64,000 nucleotides of DNA, from positions 157,741 through 221,740 of the forward strand of contig NZ_BBZF01000017.1 in assembly GCF_020884795.1 (NCBI RefSeq), in the 5' to 3' direction. Origin of the DNA: Micromonospora okii (GTDB lineage Bacteria > Actinomycetota > Actinomycetes > Mycobacteriales > Micromonosporaceae). Of the stretch, positions 7,966 to 16,266 are shown piece by piece. Both the position numbers and the translations under genes were made by a program. Position 1 is the first letter of the stretch, and each line of letters starts with the position of its first letter. The notes beneath the pieces were generated by a model. The model saw only the letters and a program-made list of their open reading frames with translations, made no database searches and had not been told where the DNA came from.

Positions 7966-9923
7966 CGCGCCTCGGTGCGAATCCGTGGCGAGGCGGGGCG
8001 AGGCGCGGCGGGTTCGACCGAGCCGGGCCGGTAGACGACGAAGGAGGGGCTCTCCTCGGGCACGTCCGGCTCGGTCCAGGTCGCCGGCTGGCGACGCCGA
8101 GGTCGCGGTGCTGTGGGGCGTGGGGTGGTCTGCTCATCGGGCGCGGTTGCCTCGTCGGGGCGCTCGCGCCCGTCCGGCCGCTGACGTTGGTTCGTGTCCG
8201 CAGTGGCGTCAGCGGCAACGACGGTGTGGCTCGGGTCCTCGTGCCGGCTCTCCGGCCTGAGCCGAGTCTGCTCCGACGTGTTGCCTCGCCGTCGACCCAT
8301 GGTTGGCTCGGCCGTGCCGCCCGGTTCTGCGACGTCCAGTCGGGCAGCGGTGCGCATGTCGCGGAAGAACCGCCGGTGCCACGAGCCGGCCGAGCTGACC
8401 GCCTCGCTGCTGTCCTTCCCGCCGAGCTGGGTGATCCGCCGGTACGGGCGCAGCAGCAACCAGCCCACCACTCCGCAGAGCCAGACCAGCACCACCTGCA
8501 GCCAGCCCGGCAGGGAGGCCGTGCTCATGATCAGATCTACGGCGAAGAGGTAGATGGCCGCTCCGGTGCCGAAGATGGCGACATTGAACACGGCGGCGAC
8601 GACGGCGTTGGCCAACCGCCGCAGCCCGGCACTGGCCGGACGCATCAGTCCCACCGTGCCCAGGATCGGCGCCGCGATCACCGCCCACCGGAAGATGAGG
8701 AAGCCGAGCAGGACCAGGACCGAGGCGGTCAGGTCGAACATCGCGAAGAGCAGCGCGGCGAGCACGGCGATGAAGCCGGAACCCACCCGGTCCATGTCCC
8801 GGATGCCCTGGAGGTACTCGTACGCCTCGGGGTCCTCGGTCTTGATCAGCTCGGCGACCCGGGCCCACTGCTGCTGCTTGGCATCGAGGGTCGTTTCCCG
8901 GGTGGCCGGGTTGGCACGGAGCTTCTCGGCCTCCTCCCAGGAGATCGACTTCGCGTCGTAGAGCGCCGGGCCGTACTTCTTGGCCGTCTCGCTGTCGGCG
9001 GTGCCGAGCACTCCCCGCAGCCAGTTGCGGTAGAGCATGGACTCGGTCGCGGTATCACTCGCCCGCACCGCAGGAGGGCGTTTGTCAAGACAAGCATCAG
9101 GGTTTGGCAGCGCGCACTTGTCGGCTGGTACGTCCTTGGTAGCTGGGCCGACAGCGTCGTGGACTACGCCGAGGGTGGTGATGAGTGTGCCATCGGCGAT
9201 GTTCGCGGACTTGACCGGCCACGCGGCCAGGGCGGTGACCGCCACCATCACCAGCAGGGCCCAGCCGGCCGTGGTCATCGCGTTGCTCATGTCCGACTGG
9301 CGGGAGCGCCAGAGCAGGTAGAGGCCCACCACGCAGAGCGTGATGATGCCGAAGACGCTGAAGACCTTCTGGTAGACGGCCTTGGTGGCCTGCTCCACCA
9401 GCGGGTCGGCCCACGCCCACATCGACCGGGGGTTCCAGGCCCGCTCACGCAGCGCGTTCGAGCCCCCGATGATGGCGGTCGCGATCATGAACTCGCCGTT
9501 CGCCACCGTCGTGGTGAACTTGTAGTCCGCATGGATCACTGCGGAGGCACAGCCGCCCGGCATGTCGTACGTGGGGAAGCTGTATCCCGCGTACCCGTAG
9601 TCGCTGTAGAGGCCCTTGGGGCCGGGAAGCTTGGCGGAGTCCGGCCGGCTGGCGAACCAGCCGGCGATGCCGGAGTCGGGCGCCGAGGGGACGGGGGCGT
9701 TGCGGCACTTGACCTGGTCCTCGCTGACCTTGGTCAGCTTGTTGACGCAGGAGCGGAAGTCGGCCTGCCATTCCTGGGTGCTGCACAGGTCCGCCCGTGC
9801 CTGGGTCACCGGCGGGGCCGCGTACGCCGCCTCGCCGCCCACCACCGGCCAGCCGACTGTGGCCCCCGCGAGTACGCCGAGCGCGAGGAGGAACGCCGCT
9901 ATTCGGGCCCGCACCCTCGCCAT
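7962..9923 (-). CDS. VirB6/TrbL-like polytopic membrane protein
   Basis: 653 residues. A signal peptide is visible (LLALGVLAGATVGWPV then AYAAP, cleavage near 36), followed by an extracytoplasmic Cys-containing region. Hydrophobic segments include FGIITLCVVGLYLLW, WALLVMVAVTALAAWPV, FDLTASVLVLLGFLIF, AVVAAVFNVAIFGTGAAIYL and LQVVLVWLCGVVGWLLL. A long Arg/Pro/Glu-rich cytoplasmic tail (about 500-653) ends the protein. This is the layout of the VirB6/TrbL inner-membrane channel of actinobacterial type IV-like systems. The ATG lies 1 nt after the VirB4-like stop, with GGAGG 7 nt upstream inside that gene, so translation is coupled. The assignment rests on topology and neighbours. Confidence 0.82.
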   Translation of the reverse strand: MARVRARIAAFLLALGVLAGATVGWPVVGGEAAYAAPPVTQARADLCSTQEWQADFRSCVNKLTKVSEDQVKCRNAPVPSAPDSGIAGWFASRPDSAKLPGPKGLYSDYGYAGYSFPTYDMPGGCASAVIHADYKFTTTVANGEFMIATAIIGGSNALRERAWNPRSMWAWADPLVEQATKAVYQKVFSVFGIITLCVVGLYLLWRSRQSDMSNAMTTAGWALLVMVAVTALAAWPVKSANIADGTLITTLGVVHDAVGPATKDVPADKCALPNPDACLDKRPPAVRASDTATESMLYRNWLRGVLGTADSETAKKYGPALYDAKSISWEEAEKLRANPATRETTLDAKQQQWARVAELIKTEDPEAYEYLQGIRDMDRVGSGFIAVLAALLFAMFDLTASVLVLLGFLIFRWAVIAAPILGTVGLMRPASAGLRRLANAVVAAVFNVAIFGTGAAIYLFAVDLIMSTASLPGWLQVVLVWLCGVVGWLLLRPYRRITQLGGKDSSEAVSSAGSWHRRFFRDMRTAARLDVAEPGGTAEPTMGRRRGNTSEQTRLRPESRHEDPSHTVVAADATADTNQRQRPDGRERPDEATAPDEQTTPRPTAPRPRRRQPATWTEPDVPEESPSFVVYRPGSVEPAAPRPASPRIRTEAR

Positions 9924-9924
9924 G

Positions 9925-12900
9925 TCACGCCTCCAGGTCCGGCAGGTGGGTCGGCAGTTGCCCGGCGGCTGCAGCAGCCGCAGCGGGGGTGGTGTCCAGG
10001 TGGTCCAGCAGCCCGTCGACGTACGACACGTCCACCCGGACCTTCTGCACCCGCCCGTCGACGTCCCGCATGACGAACTCGCGGAAGCCGAGCCGGGCGG
10101 CGGATGTGGCGTCGGCGGTCGACAGTGAGGCCAGTGTCGCCTCGTACCCGTCGTTGACCGGGACGCGGAGCAGCCGCAGCGCCTCGGAGGCGATCTCGGA
10201 GTCCTCGGCGATCCGGCCGACGAAGACGGTGGAGACCAGGTTCTGCACGTCGAGGCCGAGGATGTCCTTCGGGTTCTGCGAGGCGACCAGCGCGGCGAGG
10301 TTCCACTTGCGGGAGTCGCGGGCGAGCCGGACGAGGAAGGAGCGGCCGGAGCGCCAGCCCTCCATGAAGTGCGCCTCGTCCAGGCCGACCAGCTTCCGGG
10401 AGGACATCGACCCGCCGTAGCAGCGGCGTACCGCGAGCCGGTGGGCGGTGTGCAGCATGGGCAGCGCGAGCGCCTCCTCGGCCGACCAGTACTCGCGCTC
10501 GATCTTGAGGTCGGGCAGCCGCAGGCCGGCCATGGTGATCACGGTCAGCGCGGCGTCGGCGCCGAGCAGCCCCTCCGGCGGCCGGCCGAAGAAGAGCATG
10601 GCCAGCGGCATCTCGGCGGTGTCCAGCAGGAGGTTGGCCAGCTCCTTGCCGGCGTCGTCGTCGAGCTGCCCGAGGCAGGCGACCACGTCGTCCAGGGTGG
10701 ACGTCTCCTCCGCCGGCACCTGCCGGACGGCGTGCCGGAACAGGGTGGCGGTGGACGCCTCCCGGGCCACCTGCGGCGGCACCAGCATCATGCAGATGTC
10801 CTGCACCAGCATCCGGCGCTCGGCGCGGGCGTTGGAGACCGCGATCTCGAACTCCCGGTCACCGGCGGCGCCGGTGCCGAACTCGCTGCGCAGCGGCGTC
10901 GGGATGAGCGCGTACGGGGCCAGCGTCCCCTGCTCGGAGCCGGTCAGGTTCAGCACCCGCGAGTACGGCCGCAGCTCCGGCATGGCGCAGAGCCGGGCCA
11001 GCGGGCCGGACGGGTCGAGCAGCGTCACCTGCGCCCCCCGCCGGGCGGCCAGGTAGCCAAGCGCGCCGAGCAGGGTGGACTTGCCGCCGCCGGGCTCGGC
11101 GACGAAGACCGCGAGCCCGGAGCGTTCCCGCACCTCCATCGGGAAGTGCAGGTCGAGGAAGACCGGCCGGCGGCAGGTGCCGGCAGTCCGCCCGATCAGG
11201 TCGCCGCGCCGGTCGCCCACCGTGGACGCGGCCTGCGGCAGCGCGGCGGCGAGCAGGTTGACCGGCATCCGGCGGACGTACCCGGTGTTGGCGATGGGCT
11301 CGCCGGGGACGAACTCCCGGGCCAACCAGTCCTGGTTCTTCGGGTGCTGCAGCGAGATGCGCAGCTCGCGGGAGTAGAGCTGGATCAGCCTCCGGGCCCG
11401 CTCCAGGCACTCCTCCCGGGTCCGACCGCCGACGGCGATCCGGTGCCAGCCGTGGGCCCGCGCGGAGTCGACCGGCAGGCCGGTGGTCATCTCGTCGCCG
11501 ATCACCAGCGCGCGCTTGGCCAGCCGCTCCAGCTCGGGCGGGGCGTCGATGCCGTGCTCGGCGTAGTCGAGCTGCTGGGAGCGGATCATCCGCAGCCGGT
11601 GTTCGAGATTACGGAACGAGTCGTTGGAGCCGAGGATGTCGACCCGCGTGGAGATCTCCATCGGCCAGGGCAGCCGCTCGTGGAAGTGCAGCCAGGGCTC
11701 GTGCCGCTCGGGGATCTCCAGGGGCTCCATCCGGCCCACCGCGAGGACGGCCACGTGCCGTTCCTCGCCGGTCATCCGGTTGATGAGCTTCACCGTCGAC
11801 CCGTACGGGGTGCGGTAGCGTTCCACCTGCTCGGTGAGGGCGAGCAGGTCCCCGCGCTCCCACCGGCCGTTGGTGACGGGGGACAGCGTGCCGGGCGGGG
11901 CCATGCAGAGCGCGACCGAGCGGTAGAGCAGCCACTCCAGTTCCTGGGCGGTCACCCGCCGCCCGCGCATGCCGAACGCGCCCAGCACCTCGTCGAACTG
12001 CTCCACGGTGCGGCCGAGCTTGCGGCGTTCGCCCTCGGCGACGCCCCGGCCGAAGGTGCGCAGCAGCCGCTCGGAGAGGGAGTTGCCCAGCGAGCGCCGG
12101 GCGAAGGTGACCCCGAGGTAGGTCTGCCCTTCGGCGTGGTTGACCGAGAGCAGGTGCCGCTGGGCGGCGACCAGGTGGTCTGCCCAACTGGCGGTGCCGG
12201 GCACGTCGGGAAGCGGGGCCGCGGTGTGGGCGTCGACGGTGCGGGCCCACTCGTCGGCCGGGAAGGGCCGGGTGGTGCGGCGCAGGTGCAGCCGGAATCC
12301 GGCGAGGCCGGCGTACTGCTCGGAGATCGCGGCGAGGAGGGCCTCCCGCTCGGCGTCCGGTCGGAACGCCCAGCGCACCTCGGGCAGCCAGTACCACGCG
12401 GTGACGGTGTTGGGGGTGAAGGTCAGGTGGCCGGCGATCTCGGTGATGGCCAGGTCGACCGACGGGTCCCGGTCCCCGAACTTGATCTTCGGCGGCTTGA
12501 CCGGCTTTGCGGGCTTGGTCGGCTTCGCGGGCTTGCCGGACCGCTCCCGCCGGTCGGGCGTGCGCTGCCGGGGCGGGGCGACCTCGCGGCCGGCGGGGGG
12601 CGGCGTCGGCTCGGGCGCGGGGCGCGGGTTCCGCTCCGGGTGTCGGGGCGCGGGCGGCTCGACGTCGCGCCAGCCGTACGTCTCGTCGTCGAGGCCGGTG
12701 GGCGGGGCCGCCGCAGGCGGGGCGGACACGGCCGGGGGGGAGGGCGGCCCGGGCTCGGGGCCCGGGCGGACGGCCGGCAGCCGGTCCGCCGGCTGCTGGG
12801 GGACTCGGGGGCGGGCCTGCGGCGCGGCGGGGGGCCGCACGACGGGGGCCGGCGGGATCTCCGGGCGGGCCGGCGGCGCCGCGGCGGCCGGCTGCTGGTG

Positions 12901-13269
12901 GGGGATCGCCGGGTGCTCGCGGGACGGTGCGGGCAGCTCCCGGCCGGTGGGCCGGGGCGACGCGGGCAGCGCGGGCCGGGGCGCCGGGCGGGCGCCGCCG
13001 AAGAGGTCGAGGAACGGCGAGTCGATGTCGGGGTTGTCGGCGACCGCCGGCGCGGGCGGTTCCGGGGCGGGCGTGGCGGCGCGCCCGGGGGCGGGCCGGG
13101 GGGCCTGGAAGACCCCGACCCGGCCGTGACCTGGCGTCGTGGCGAGCGCTGGGTCGAGGGCGACCTCGTCCAGCCCCTCGTCGGAGGGGTAGTTGAACGA
13201 CCGCGCACGGTTACCGTGCGGGGCGGCCTGACGTCCTGCCGGGGAACCCGGCATGGAGGAGCGATTCAT
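9925..13269 (-). CDS. VirB4-like type IV secretion ATPase
   Basis: A 1114-residue protein. Residues 1-260 are Pro/Arg-rich and disordered, ending in a Lys-Pro repeat (KPAKPTKPAKPVKPPK). A VirB4-type N-terminal domain follows, then a RecA-like motor with Walker A FVAEPGGGKSTLL (about 722-734) and Walker B KLVGLDEAHF (about 957-966). The downstream LAALVASQNPKDILG is the expected sensor region. VirB4 ATPases power substrate transfer and pilus assembly at the inner membrane. The catalytic Lys, Thr, Asp and Glu are intact, so the motor looks functional. The ATG overlaps the stop of an 18-codon ORF as ATGA. This is the most reliable marker that the locus is type IV-related. Confidence 0.9.
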   Translation of the reverse strand: MNRSSMPGSPAGRQAAPHGNRARSFNYPSDEGLDEVALDPALATTPGHGRVGVFQAPRPAPGRAATPAPEPPAPAVADNPDIDSPFLDLFGGARPAPRPALPASPRPTGRELPAPSREHPAIPHQQPAAAAPPARPEIPPAPVVRPPAAPQARPRVPQQPADRLPAVRPGPEPGPPSPPAVSAPPAAAPPTGLDDETYGWRDVEPPAPRHPERNPRPAPEPTPPPAGREVAPPRQRTPDRRERSGKPAKPTKPAKPVKPPKIKFGDRDPSVDLAITEIAGHLTFTPNTVTAWYWLPEVRWAFRPDAEREALLAAISEQYAGLAGFRLHLRRTTRPFPADEWARTVDAHTAAPLPDVPGTASWADHLVAAQRHLLSVNHAEGQTYLGVTFARRSLGNSLSERLLRTFGRGVAEGERRKLGRTVEQFDEVLGAFGMRGRRVTAQELEWLLYRSVALCMAPPGTLSPVTNGRWERGDLLALTEQVERYRTPYGSTVKLINRMTGEERHVAVLAVGRMEPLEIPERHEPWLHFHERLPWPMEISTRVDILGSNDSFRNLEHRLRMIRSQQLDYAEHGIDAPPELERLAKRALVIGDEMTTGLPVDSARAHGWHRIAVGGRTREECLERARRLIQLYSRELRISLQHPKNQDWLAREFVPGEPIANTGYVRRMPVNLLAAALPQAASTVGDRRGDLIGRTAGTCRRPVFLDLHFPMEVRERSGLAVFVAEPGGGKSTLLGALGYLAARRGAQVTLLDPSGPLARLCAMPELRPYSRVLNLTGSEQGTLAPYALIPTPLRSEFGTGAAGDREFEIAVSNARAERRMLVQDICMMLVPPQVAREASTATLFRHAVRQVPAEETSTLDDVVACLGQLDDDAGKELANLLLDTAEMPLAMLFFGRPPEGLLGADAALTVITMAGLRLPDLKIEREYWSAEEALALPMLHTAHRLAVRRCYGGSMSSRKLVGLDEAHFMEGWRSGRSFLVRLARDSRKWNLAALVASQNPKDILGLDVQNLVSTVFVGRIAEDSEIASEALRLLRVPVNDGYEATLASLSTADATSAARLGFREFVMRDVDGRVQKVRVDVSYVDGLLDHLDTTPAAAAAAAGQLPTHLPDLEA

Positions 13270-13322
13270 GCCACCGCCTCATCCGCGTGCTGCTTGCGCC
13301 CGATCGGCTTACGCCGGGTCAT
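13266..13322 (-). CDS. 18-codon micro-ORF bridging the PrgI-like and VirB4-like genes
   Basis: Reading MTRRKPIGRKQHADEAVA then stop, this tiny ORF starts in an ATGA overlap with the stop of the PrgI-like gene and ends in an ATGA overlap with the start of the VirB4-like gene. It could be a translational-coupling bridge that carries ribosomes between the two genes, or a very small basic protein. The bases TGGCATGA recur at both junctions, so a small duplication is also possible. Expression is unproven. Confidence 0.5.
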   Translation of the reverse strand: MTRRKPIGRKQHADEAVA

Positions 13323-13681
13323 GCCAGTTCCTCCCGGATCCTGATCCGGCTCGCCACCATGCGCGGGTCGCGCTGCTCGGCGGCCGGCTCCCGGGTGCGT
13401 CGCCAGTCGGTCAGCGCGGTGCGGATCACCATGCGCGCGGGCCGGTCCGGGTCGACGTGCCGGAAGATGAACGAGGTGGTCACGATGGCGAGCGCGATCT
13501 CCCAGGCGGGGAAGATCTCGACCTGCATCGTGAACAACCAGTGGATGAACATGTAGAGGGGCACGAGGAGCATGAACAGCCCGTACTGGGCGTACGGGAG
13601 GTGGACGGGCAGGGTGTAGCCGGGCGGCCCGAGGTAGACCAGGCGTGCCCGGTAGATGTCGTCGTCGGTGCGCAGCCGCAT
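13319..13681 (-). CDS. PrgI/VirB3-like small membrane protein
   Basis: 120 residues with two closely spaced transmembrane helices (about 31-49, QYGLFMLLVPLYMFIHWLF, and 53-73, VEIFPAWEIALAIVTTSFIF) and basic tails. Length, topology and position directly before a VirB4-like ATPase match PrgI/VirB3-type proteins, which dock VirB4 to the membrane channel. The ATG lies 10 nt after the stop of the pilin-like gene. The downstream neighbour overlaps as ATGA. A TcpE-like assignment would mean the same role. Confidence 0.78.
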   Translation of the reverse strand: MRLRTDDDIYRARLVYLGPPGYTLPVHLPYAQYGLFMLLVPLYMFIHWLFTMQVEIFPAWEIALAIVTTSFIFRHVDPDRPARMVIRTALTDWRRTREPAAEQRDPRMVASRIRIREELA

Positions 13682-13691
13682 CTGCCCGCGC

Positions 13692-14006
13692 CTATTCGAA
13701 GATCAGGTCGATCAGGTAGTCACCGACGAAGAAGAGTGTGGCCGCTCCGGCGATGAAGGCCAGCCCGACGATCGCGATCGCGGAGCTGGTCAGGACCTTG
13801 GAGATCTCACCCCGGCTGGCCCGGCCGATGAAGATGACGCCGAGCACGGCCAGCAGGATCGGCGCGATCTTGCTGGCGAAGAAGGTGACGACACCGTTGG
13901 TGTTGATGCCCTTCGGAGCCGGCTCGGCGAGTGGAGTCGACGCCAGGGTGTGGAGCGCGTGGGCGACGCCGGACGACGCCGTCTCCATCAGCTCGATGGC
14001 GATCAC
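13692..14006 (-). CDS. VirB2/TrbC-like pilin subunit, first gene of the operon
   Basis: 104 residues with an amphipathic N-terminus, then two hydrophobic helices (about 45-62, ASKIAPILLAVLGVIFIG, and 74-95, SAIAIVGLAFIAGAATLFFV) joined by a short basic loop (RASRGE). This is the pattern of VirB2/TrbC pilins and similar small double-spanners at the head of type IV clusters. The GTG at 14006 is preceded by GGGGAGG about 5 nt upstream, a strong ribosome binding site consistent with high expression. An unusually long N-terminal frame extension upstream is out of character and was ignored. Confidence 0.75.
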   Translation of the reverse strand: MIAIELMETASSGVAHALHTLASTPLAEPAPKGINTNGVVTFFASKIAPILLAVLGVIFIGRASRGEISKVLTSSAIAIVGLAFIAGAATLFFVGDYLIDLIFE

Positions 14007-14360
14007 TGGAACCTCCCCATATCGCGGCCGGCGGAGCCGCGGCGGTGCAGTAGGCAAGCCTGGCGGGATGGTGCTGTTTCGACGCAGCGTCGGCGACCCT
14101 GCGTCCGTCGTCCACCACAGAGAGTGGCGAGCTTTGGGGGGATTTTTCCCGCTTCGGCCCTCCCTCCAGGCTCCGCCGTCTCGCTGCTGGGCAATTCCAA
14201 AGGGTACGGGCCGCCCCCCTTTGCGACAAGCCGCGAAGAGTCGACCCCGAAAGCCCCGAACGACCGATAGTACACGTGTTCCAATGCCCATGTCAGGGCC
14301 GTCGTGGACCCGCCATACCGGGCCGTGGGAGGCCGCCCGGGCGACCGGTACGGTGCAGTC
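14007..14360. other. Divergent intergenic region between the type IV-like operon and folP
   Basis: About 350 bases with no gene. It must carry the promoter of the minus-strand operon and that of folP. It contains short G-, C- and T-runs, and its GC content is below that of its surroundings. For folP a -10 box (TACGGT, 14349-14354) is visible; for the other direction I could not pick a convincing box. Confidence 0.6.
14349..14354 (+). promoter_or_regulatory. Candidate folP -10 box (TACGGT)
   Basis: TACGGT ends 6 nt before the GTG at 14361, which would give a leaderless folP transcript. The absence of a Shine-Dalgarno sequence agrees with this. Confidence 0.5.
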
Positions 14361-15353
14361 GTGACCGATCTGGTACGGGCGCAGGCCCCGGTGGTGATGG
14401 GCGTCCTGAACGTCACGCCCGACTCCTTCTCCGACGGTGGCCGATACGCCGATCTCGGCGCCGCGGTCGCACAGGGCGTGCGACTGCGCAGCGAGGGCGC
14501 GCACCTGGTGGACGTCGGGGGCGAGTCGACCCGGCCGGGGGCCGACCGGGTGGACGCCGAGACCGAGACGGCCCGGGTGGTGCCGGTCGTCCGGGAACTC
14601 GCCGCGGCCGGTGTCCCGGTGAGCATCGACACCAGCCGGGCCAGGGTCGCCGAGGCCGCCCTGGCGGCGGGGGCGACGGTGGTCAACGACGTCTCCGGCG
14701 GCCTCGCCGACGTCGACATGGCCCGGGTGGTCCGGGACGCCGGCTGCCCCTGGGTGCTGATGCACTGGCGGGGGCACTCCCGCACGATGCGCGACCTGGC
14801 GCACTACGCCGACGTGGTGACCGACGTCCGGGCCGAGCTGGCCCAGCGGGTCGACGGGGCGCTGGCCGCCGGAGTGGCCGCCGACCGGATCGTGATCGAC
14901 CCGGGCCTCGGCTTCGCCAAGACCGCCGAGCACAACTGGCAGCTCACGGCCCGCCTGCCGGAGCTGCTGCAACTCGGCTTTCCGCTGCTCTTCGGGGCCA
15001 GCCGCAAGTCGTACCTCGGGCGGTTGCTCGTCGACCGCGACGGAACCCCCCGGCCCACCGGCGGCCGGGAGGCGGCCACCGTCGCCACCAGCCTGCTCGC
15101 GGTGGCGGCCGGAGCCTGGGGGGTACGCGTGCACGACGTCCTCGGCACCGTCGACGCGCTGGCCGTCTGGCGGGCCAGCGGCAGCCCGCGACTCGTCGCC
15201 GCGAACAGCCCGACGAAGCCGGGGAAGCAGCCGGACCGCCCGGGGGAGCCGGGGGAGCAGCCGGGCCGCCCGGGAACGCCGGGAAACTCGGCGGAGCCGG
15301 GGGAACAGCCGGGCCGCCCGGCCGGCCAGGGAGAGAAGGAGGCAGACCGGTGA
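14361..15353 (+). CDS. folP: Dihydropteroate synthase with a low-complexity C-terminal tail
   Basis: FolP joins 6-hydroxymethyl-dihydropterin diphosphate to p-aminobenzoate and is the sulfonamide target. The signatures VVMGVLNVTPDSFSDGG, VDVGGESTRPGA, SIDTSRA, VNDVSGG and ASRKSYLG are intact. The core ends near residue 285; the remaining 45 or so residues are Pro/Gly/Glu/Gln-rich repeats around PGEQPGRP that are not part of the enzyme fold. GTG at 14361 is chosen because the catalytic motif begins ten residues later and a -10 box sits just upstream. The stop overlaps folB as GTGA. Confidence 0.95.
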   Translation: MTDLVRAQAPVVMGVLNVTPDSFSDGGRYADLGAAVAQGVRLRSEGAHLVDVGGESTRPGADRVDAETETARVVPVVRELAAAGVPVSIDTSRARVAEAALAAGATVVNDVSGGLADVDMARVVRDAGCPWVLMHWRGHSRTMRDLAHYADVVTDVRAELAQRVDGALAAGVAADRIVIDPGLGFAKTAEHNWQLTARLPELLQLGFPLLFGASRKSYLGRLLVDRDGTPRPTGGREAATVATSLLAVAAGAWGVRVHDVLGTVDALAVWRASGSPRLVAANSPTKPGKQPDRPGEPGEQPGRPGTPGNSAEPGEQPGRPAGQGEKEADR

Positions 15354-15742
15354 CCGACCGGATCACGCTGACCGGCCTGCGGGCGCACGGCCGGCACGGC
15401 GTCTACGACTTCGAGCGCGAACGGGGGCAGGAGTTCGTCGTCGACGCCGTACTCGAACTGGATCTCGCGCCGGCCGCCCGCTCCGACGAGGTGGCCGACA
15501 CGGTCCACTACGGGGAGCTGGCCGACCGGCTGGTGGCGGTGCTGACCGGGGAACCGGTGAACCTCATCGAGACGCTCGCCGACCGGCTGCTGGCGATCTG
15601 CCTGGCCGACCCCCGGGTGGCGCGGGCGACGGTCACCGTGCACAAGCCCGAGGCCCCCGTCCCGCACGCCTTCACCGACGTGGCGGTCACCATGACGCGG
15701 ACGCGGACCGACCGGACGGCAGAGGCCGGGGGCGCCTGGTGA
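15350..15742 (+). CDS. folB: Dihydroneopterin aldolase
   Basis: FolB cleaves 7,8-dihydroneopterin to 6-hydroxymethyl-dihydropterin and glycolaldehyde. The 130-residue protein has the usual small fold, with LTGLRAHGRHGVYDFERERG at the N-terminus, the active-site region VNLIETLADRLLAICL and a C-terminal ATVTVHKPEAPVPHAFTDV containing the conserved Lys-Pro. GTG at 15350 overlaps the folP stop and is preceded by AAGGAGG at ideal spacing. The stop overlaps folK as GTGA, so folP-folB-folK form a tightly coupled operon. Confidence 0.95.
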   Translation: MTDRITLTGLRAHGRHGVYDFERERGQEFVVDAVLELDLAPAARSDEVADTVHYGELADRLVAVLTGEPVNLIETLADRLLAICLADPRVARATVTVHKPEAPVPHAFTDVAVTMTRTRTDRTAEAGGAW

Positions 15743-16266
15743 CCCGCGCGCTGCTCTCCCTCGGCAGCAACCTCGGCGATCGGCTGGCCCACCTGCGCTC
15801 GGCGGTGGACTCCCTCGGCGGGGCGGTGCTGATGACCTCCGGCGTCTACGAGACGCCGCCCTGGGGCGACGCCGACCAGCCGGCGTACCTGAACGCGGTG
15901 GTGCTGGCCGGGGACCCGGCGGCGGCCCCGCGCGACTGGCTGGAACGGGCCCGGGCCGCCGAGCGACGGGCGGGGCGGGAGCGCGACCCGGGGCGTCGGT
16001 TCGGCCCCCGCACCCTAGACGTCGACGTCGTCGCCGTCTGGGGCCCCGACGACGAGCCGGTGCTCAGCGACGACCCCGAGCTGACCCTCCCGCACCCCCG
16101 GGCCCACCTGCGGGCCTTCGTGCTCCGCCCGTGGATCGACATCCAGCCGTACGGGCGGCTGCCCGGGCACGGCTGGCTGACCGACCTGCTCAACGCCGAG
16201 CCGGTGGCGGGGGACGCCCTGGAACTGAGTCCCCGGCCGGATCTGGCGTTAGAGTCGTCGGCATGA
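15739..16266 (+). CDS. folK: 6-hydroxymethyl-7,8-dihydropterin pyrophosphokinase
   Basis: FolK transfers diphosphate from ATP to 6-hydroxymethyl-dihydropterin, supplying FolP. Motifs: LLSLGSNLGDR near the start, RFGPRTLDVDVV carrying the metal-binding Asp pair, and LPHPRAHLRAFVLRPW. At 175 aa it is a typical HPPK. It is coupled to folB by GTGA. Its own stop lies in a 23-bp duplication (see 16257-16294) that also duplicates the start of the next gene. Confidence 0.95.
   Translation: MTRALLSLGSNLGDRLAHLRSAVDSLGGAVLMTSGVYETPPWGDADQPAYLNAVVLAGDPAAAPRDWLERARAAERRAGRERDPGRRFGPRTLDVDVVAVWGPDDEPVLSDDPELTLPHPRAHLRAFVLRPWIDIQPYGRLPGHGWLTDLLNAEPVAGDALELSPRPDLALESSA
16250..16255 (+). promoter_or_regulatory. 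Candidate internal -10 box (TAGAGT) at the end of folK
   Basis: TAGAGT lies 7 nt before the ATG at 16263, the leaderless spacing seen elsewhere in this window. It would let the DUF3180 gene be transcribed separately from the fol genes. Confidence 0.4.

Noticed and set aside
5644..14006. Integrative conjugative element
   Set aside because: No integrase, excisionase, relaxase, replication gene, tRNA or flanking direct repeat was found; only a transfer-like operon is visible.
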